This document shows positions 6,617 through 7,531 of a stretch of 7,531 nt of DNA, one piece after another. The position numbers and the translations under genes were made by a program. The stretch's first letter is position 1, and each line of letters begins with the position of its first letter. Below the pieces are notes generated by a model. It was not told the DNA's origin. It saw only the letters and a list, made by a program, of their open reading frames with translations, and did not search any database. This DNA comes from Parvibaculum sp. (lineage in GTDB: Bacteria > Pseudomonadota > Alphaproteobacteria > Parvibaculales > Parvibaculaceae), in assembly GCA_020062605.1 (NCBI GenBank), contig JAGUWA010000382.1, forward strand, positions 1-7,531, in the 5' to 3' direction.

Positions 6617-7494
6617 TGAAGGAGTTTGCAGGAAAGACCGCCTTTGTGACGGGTGGCGCTAGCGGCATCGGACTTTCGATGGCGCGGGCTTTCGGTGCGG
6701 CCGGCATGAACGTCATGCTTGCAGACATCAATGAGGAGGATCTCGCCGCGGCAGTGGCGGATCTGAAGGAACGGCAGGTGAGGGCGGCGGGCGTGCGCTG
6801 CGACGTAACGGAGCGTGCATCCGTGGAGCGCGCCGCGCAGGAAACGGTCGACACGTTCGGCAAGGTGCATCTCGTCTGCAACAATGCGGGCGTGGGCGCG
6901 GGCGGGCCCATCGACGCAGTGAAGCCGGGCGACTGGGACTGGACCATCGCCGTGAACCTGATGGGCGTGGTCTATGGCATGGAAGCCTTCCTGCCGCATA
7001 TCCGCGCGCATGGCGAAGGCGGGCACTACGTCAACACCGCGTCCATGGCGGGCATGATTTCCATTCCGGGCATGGAGCCCTACACGGCATCGAAATATGC
7101 GGTGGTGGGCATGTCGGAGGGATGGGCGGGCCAGCTCGCACCGGAGAATATCGGCGTGTCCGTGCTTTGCCCCGGCTTCGTCAAGACGCGCATCTTCGAA
7201 AGCTCGCGCGCACGGCAGGATAAATTCGGCCCGGCCGCCGATGAACGCGATCCCGATCGTGCGGAAGCGGCGAAGCAGCTGGTGCTCGGCGGCATCGACC
7301 CGGACCGTGTCGGCGCGCGCGTGCTCGAGGCGGTGGAGGCCGGTGAACTCTATATCTTCACGCATCCCGACATGGCGCCGCTTTTCGCGGACCGGGCGCG
7401 CAAGATCGAGGAAGCCTTCGCCCGCGCGGCGGAGAGCCCTGCGCTTCGGGGACTGGAATATCGCACGCCAGGCGCAATCAACGTATTCGACTGA
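6616..7494 (+). CDS. Short-chain dehydrogenase/reductase (classical SDR, probably NAD-dependent)
   Basis: Oxidoreductase of 292 residues with a Rossmann fold, expected to interconvert an alcohol and a ketone or aldehyde. All classical SDR motifs are present: TGGASGIG at 12-19 (cofactor binding), Asp37 at the end of the second strand (usually NAD rather than NADP), CDV at 62-64, NNAG at 89-92, and the catalytic set Asn114, Ser143, Tyr156 and Lys160, followed by CPGFVKTRI at 185-193. The C-terminus is some 40 residues longer than the minimal 250-residue SDR and may shape the substrate pocket. The ATG at 6616 shares one base with the TGA of the preceding gene (TGATG), which indicates translational coupling. 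The GTG at 6613 is a possible but less likely start. A weak Shine-Dalgarno (AAAGG, 6604-6608) precedes it. The substrate is unknown; it probably acts with the upstream putative di-iron protein. Confidence 0.94.
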   Translation: MKEFAGKTAFVTGGASGIGLSMARAFGAAGMNVMLADINEEDLAAAVADLKERQVRAAGVRCDVTERASVERAAQETVDTFGKVHLVCNNAGVGAGGPIDAVKPGDWDWTIAVNLMGVVYGMEAFLPHIRAHGEGGHYVNTASMAGMISIPGMEPYTASKYAVVGMSEGWAGQLAPENIGVSVLCPGFVKTRIFESSRARQDKFGPAADERDPDRAEAAKQLVLGGIDPDRVGARVLEAVEAGELYIFTHPDMAPLFADRARKIEEAFARAAESPALRGLEYRTPGAINVFD

Positions 7495-7522
7495 CAAACC
7501 CAACCAACAAACCCGGCATAAC

Positions 7523-7528
7523 GGGAGG
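7523..7528 (+). promoter_or_regulatory. Ribosome-binding site for a gene starting just beyond the window
   Basis: GGGAGG lies three bases before the window end, 28 bases after the SDR stop. It implies another + strand gene starting within a few bases of the edge, probably part of the same operon. Confidence 0.55.
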
Positions 7529-7531
7529 CAC

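Noticed and set aside
5564..7503. Long - strand open frames (5564-6496 and 6367-7503) opposite the putative di-iron and SDR genes
   Set aside because: They are antisense to well-supported genes, overlap each other and have no motifs.

Overview
The window is a GC-rich, gene-dense stretch of a bacterial chromosome. All six recognisable genes lie on the + strand. The strong G/C preference at third codon positions, the gene families and a dispersed palindromic repeat between the first two genes (core GGCTTGTCCGGG) suggest an alphaproteobacterium. The overall look resembles Parvibaculum-type genomes, but that is an impression and not a demonstrated assignment.

Layout: (1) 1-1274, the 3' part of an FAD-linked D-2-hydroxyacid dehydrogenase (GlcD / D-2-hydroxyglutarate dehydrogenase type), whose 5' end lies outside the window. 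(2) 1275-1513, a 239-base gap with no gene, holding a mosaic palindromic repeat at 1308-1392. (3) 1514-2290, a class II aldolase/adducin-family protein with its metal-binding histidines but without the usual catalytic glutamate. (4) 2390-4729, a complete molybdenum-cofactor large subunit of the xanthine dehydrogenase / CoxL-like family, of 'form II' type (AYRGAGR loop), with no FAD or iron-sulfur partner subunit nearby. (5) 4730-4914, an AT-richer regulatory gap with a TTGACA element, a small palindrome, a tandem repeat and a nested hairpin. (6) 4915-5538, a TetR-family regulator. (7) 5582-6616, an unnamed protein with a possible ferritin-like di-iron site. (8) 6616-7494, a classical short-chain dehydrogenase/reductase (SDR) whose start codon overlaps the stop of the preceding gene. 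A ribosome-binding site at the very end (7523-7528) indicates that another gene starts just beyond the window.

How the genes may work together: the first three enzymes are all typical of oxidation of small organic acids, aldehydes or heterocycles, but the sequence does not show that they share a pathway. The last three genes look like one transcription unit (43-base gap, then a 1-base overlap). They would form a self-regulated cassette in which a TetR repressor controls a putative di-iron protein and a translationally coupled dehydrogenase. This cassette is the least explained and most interesting part of the window. No CRISPR array, tRNA, rRNA, transposase or phage gene was seen.
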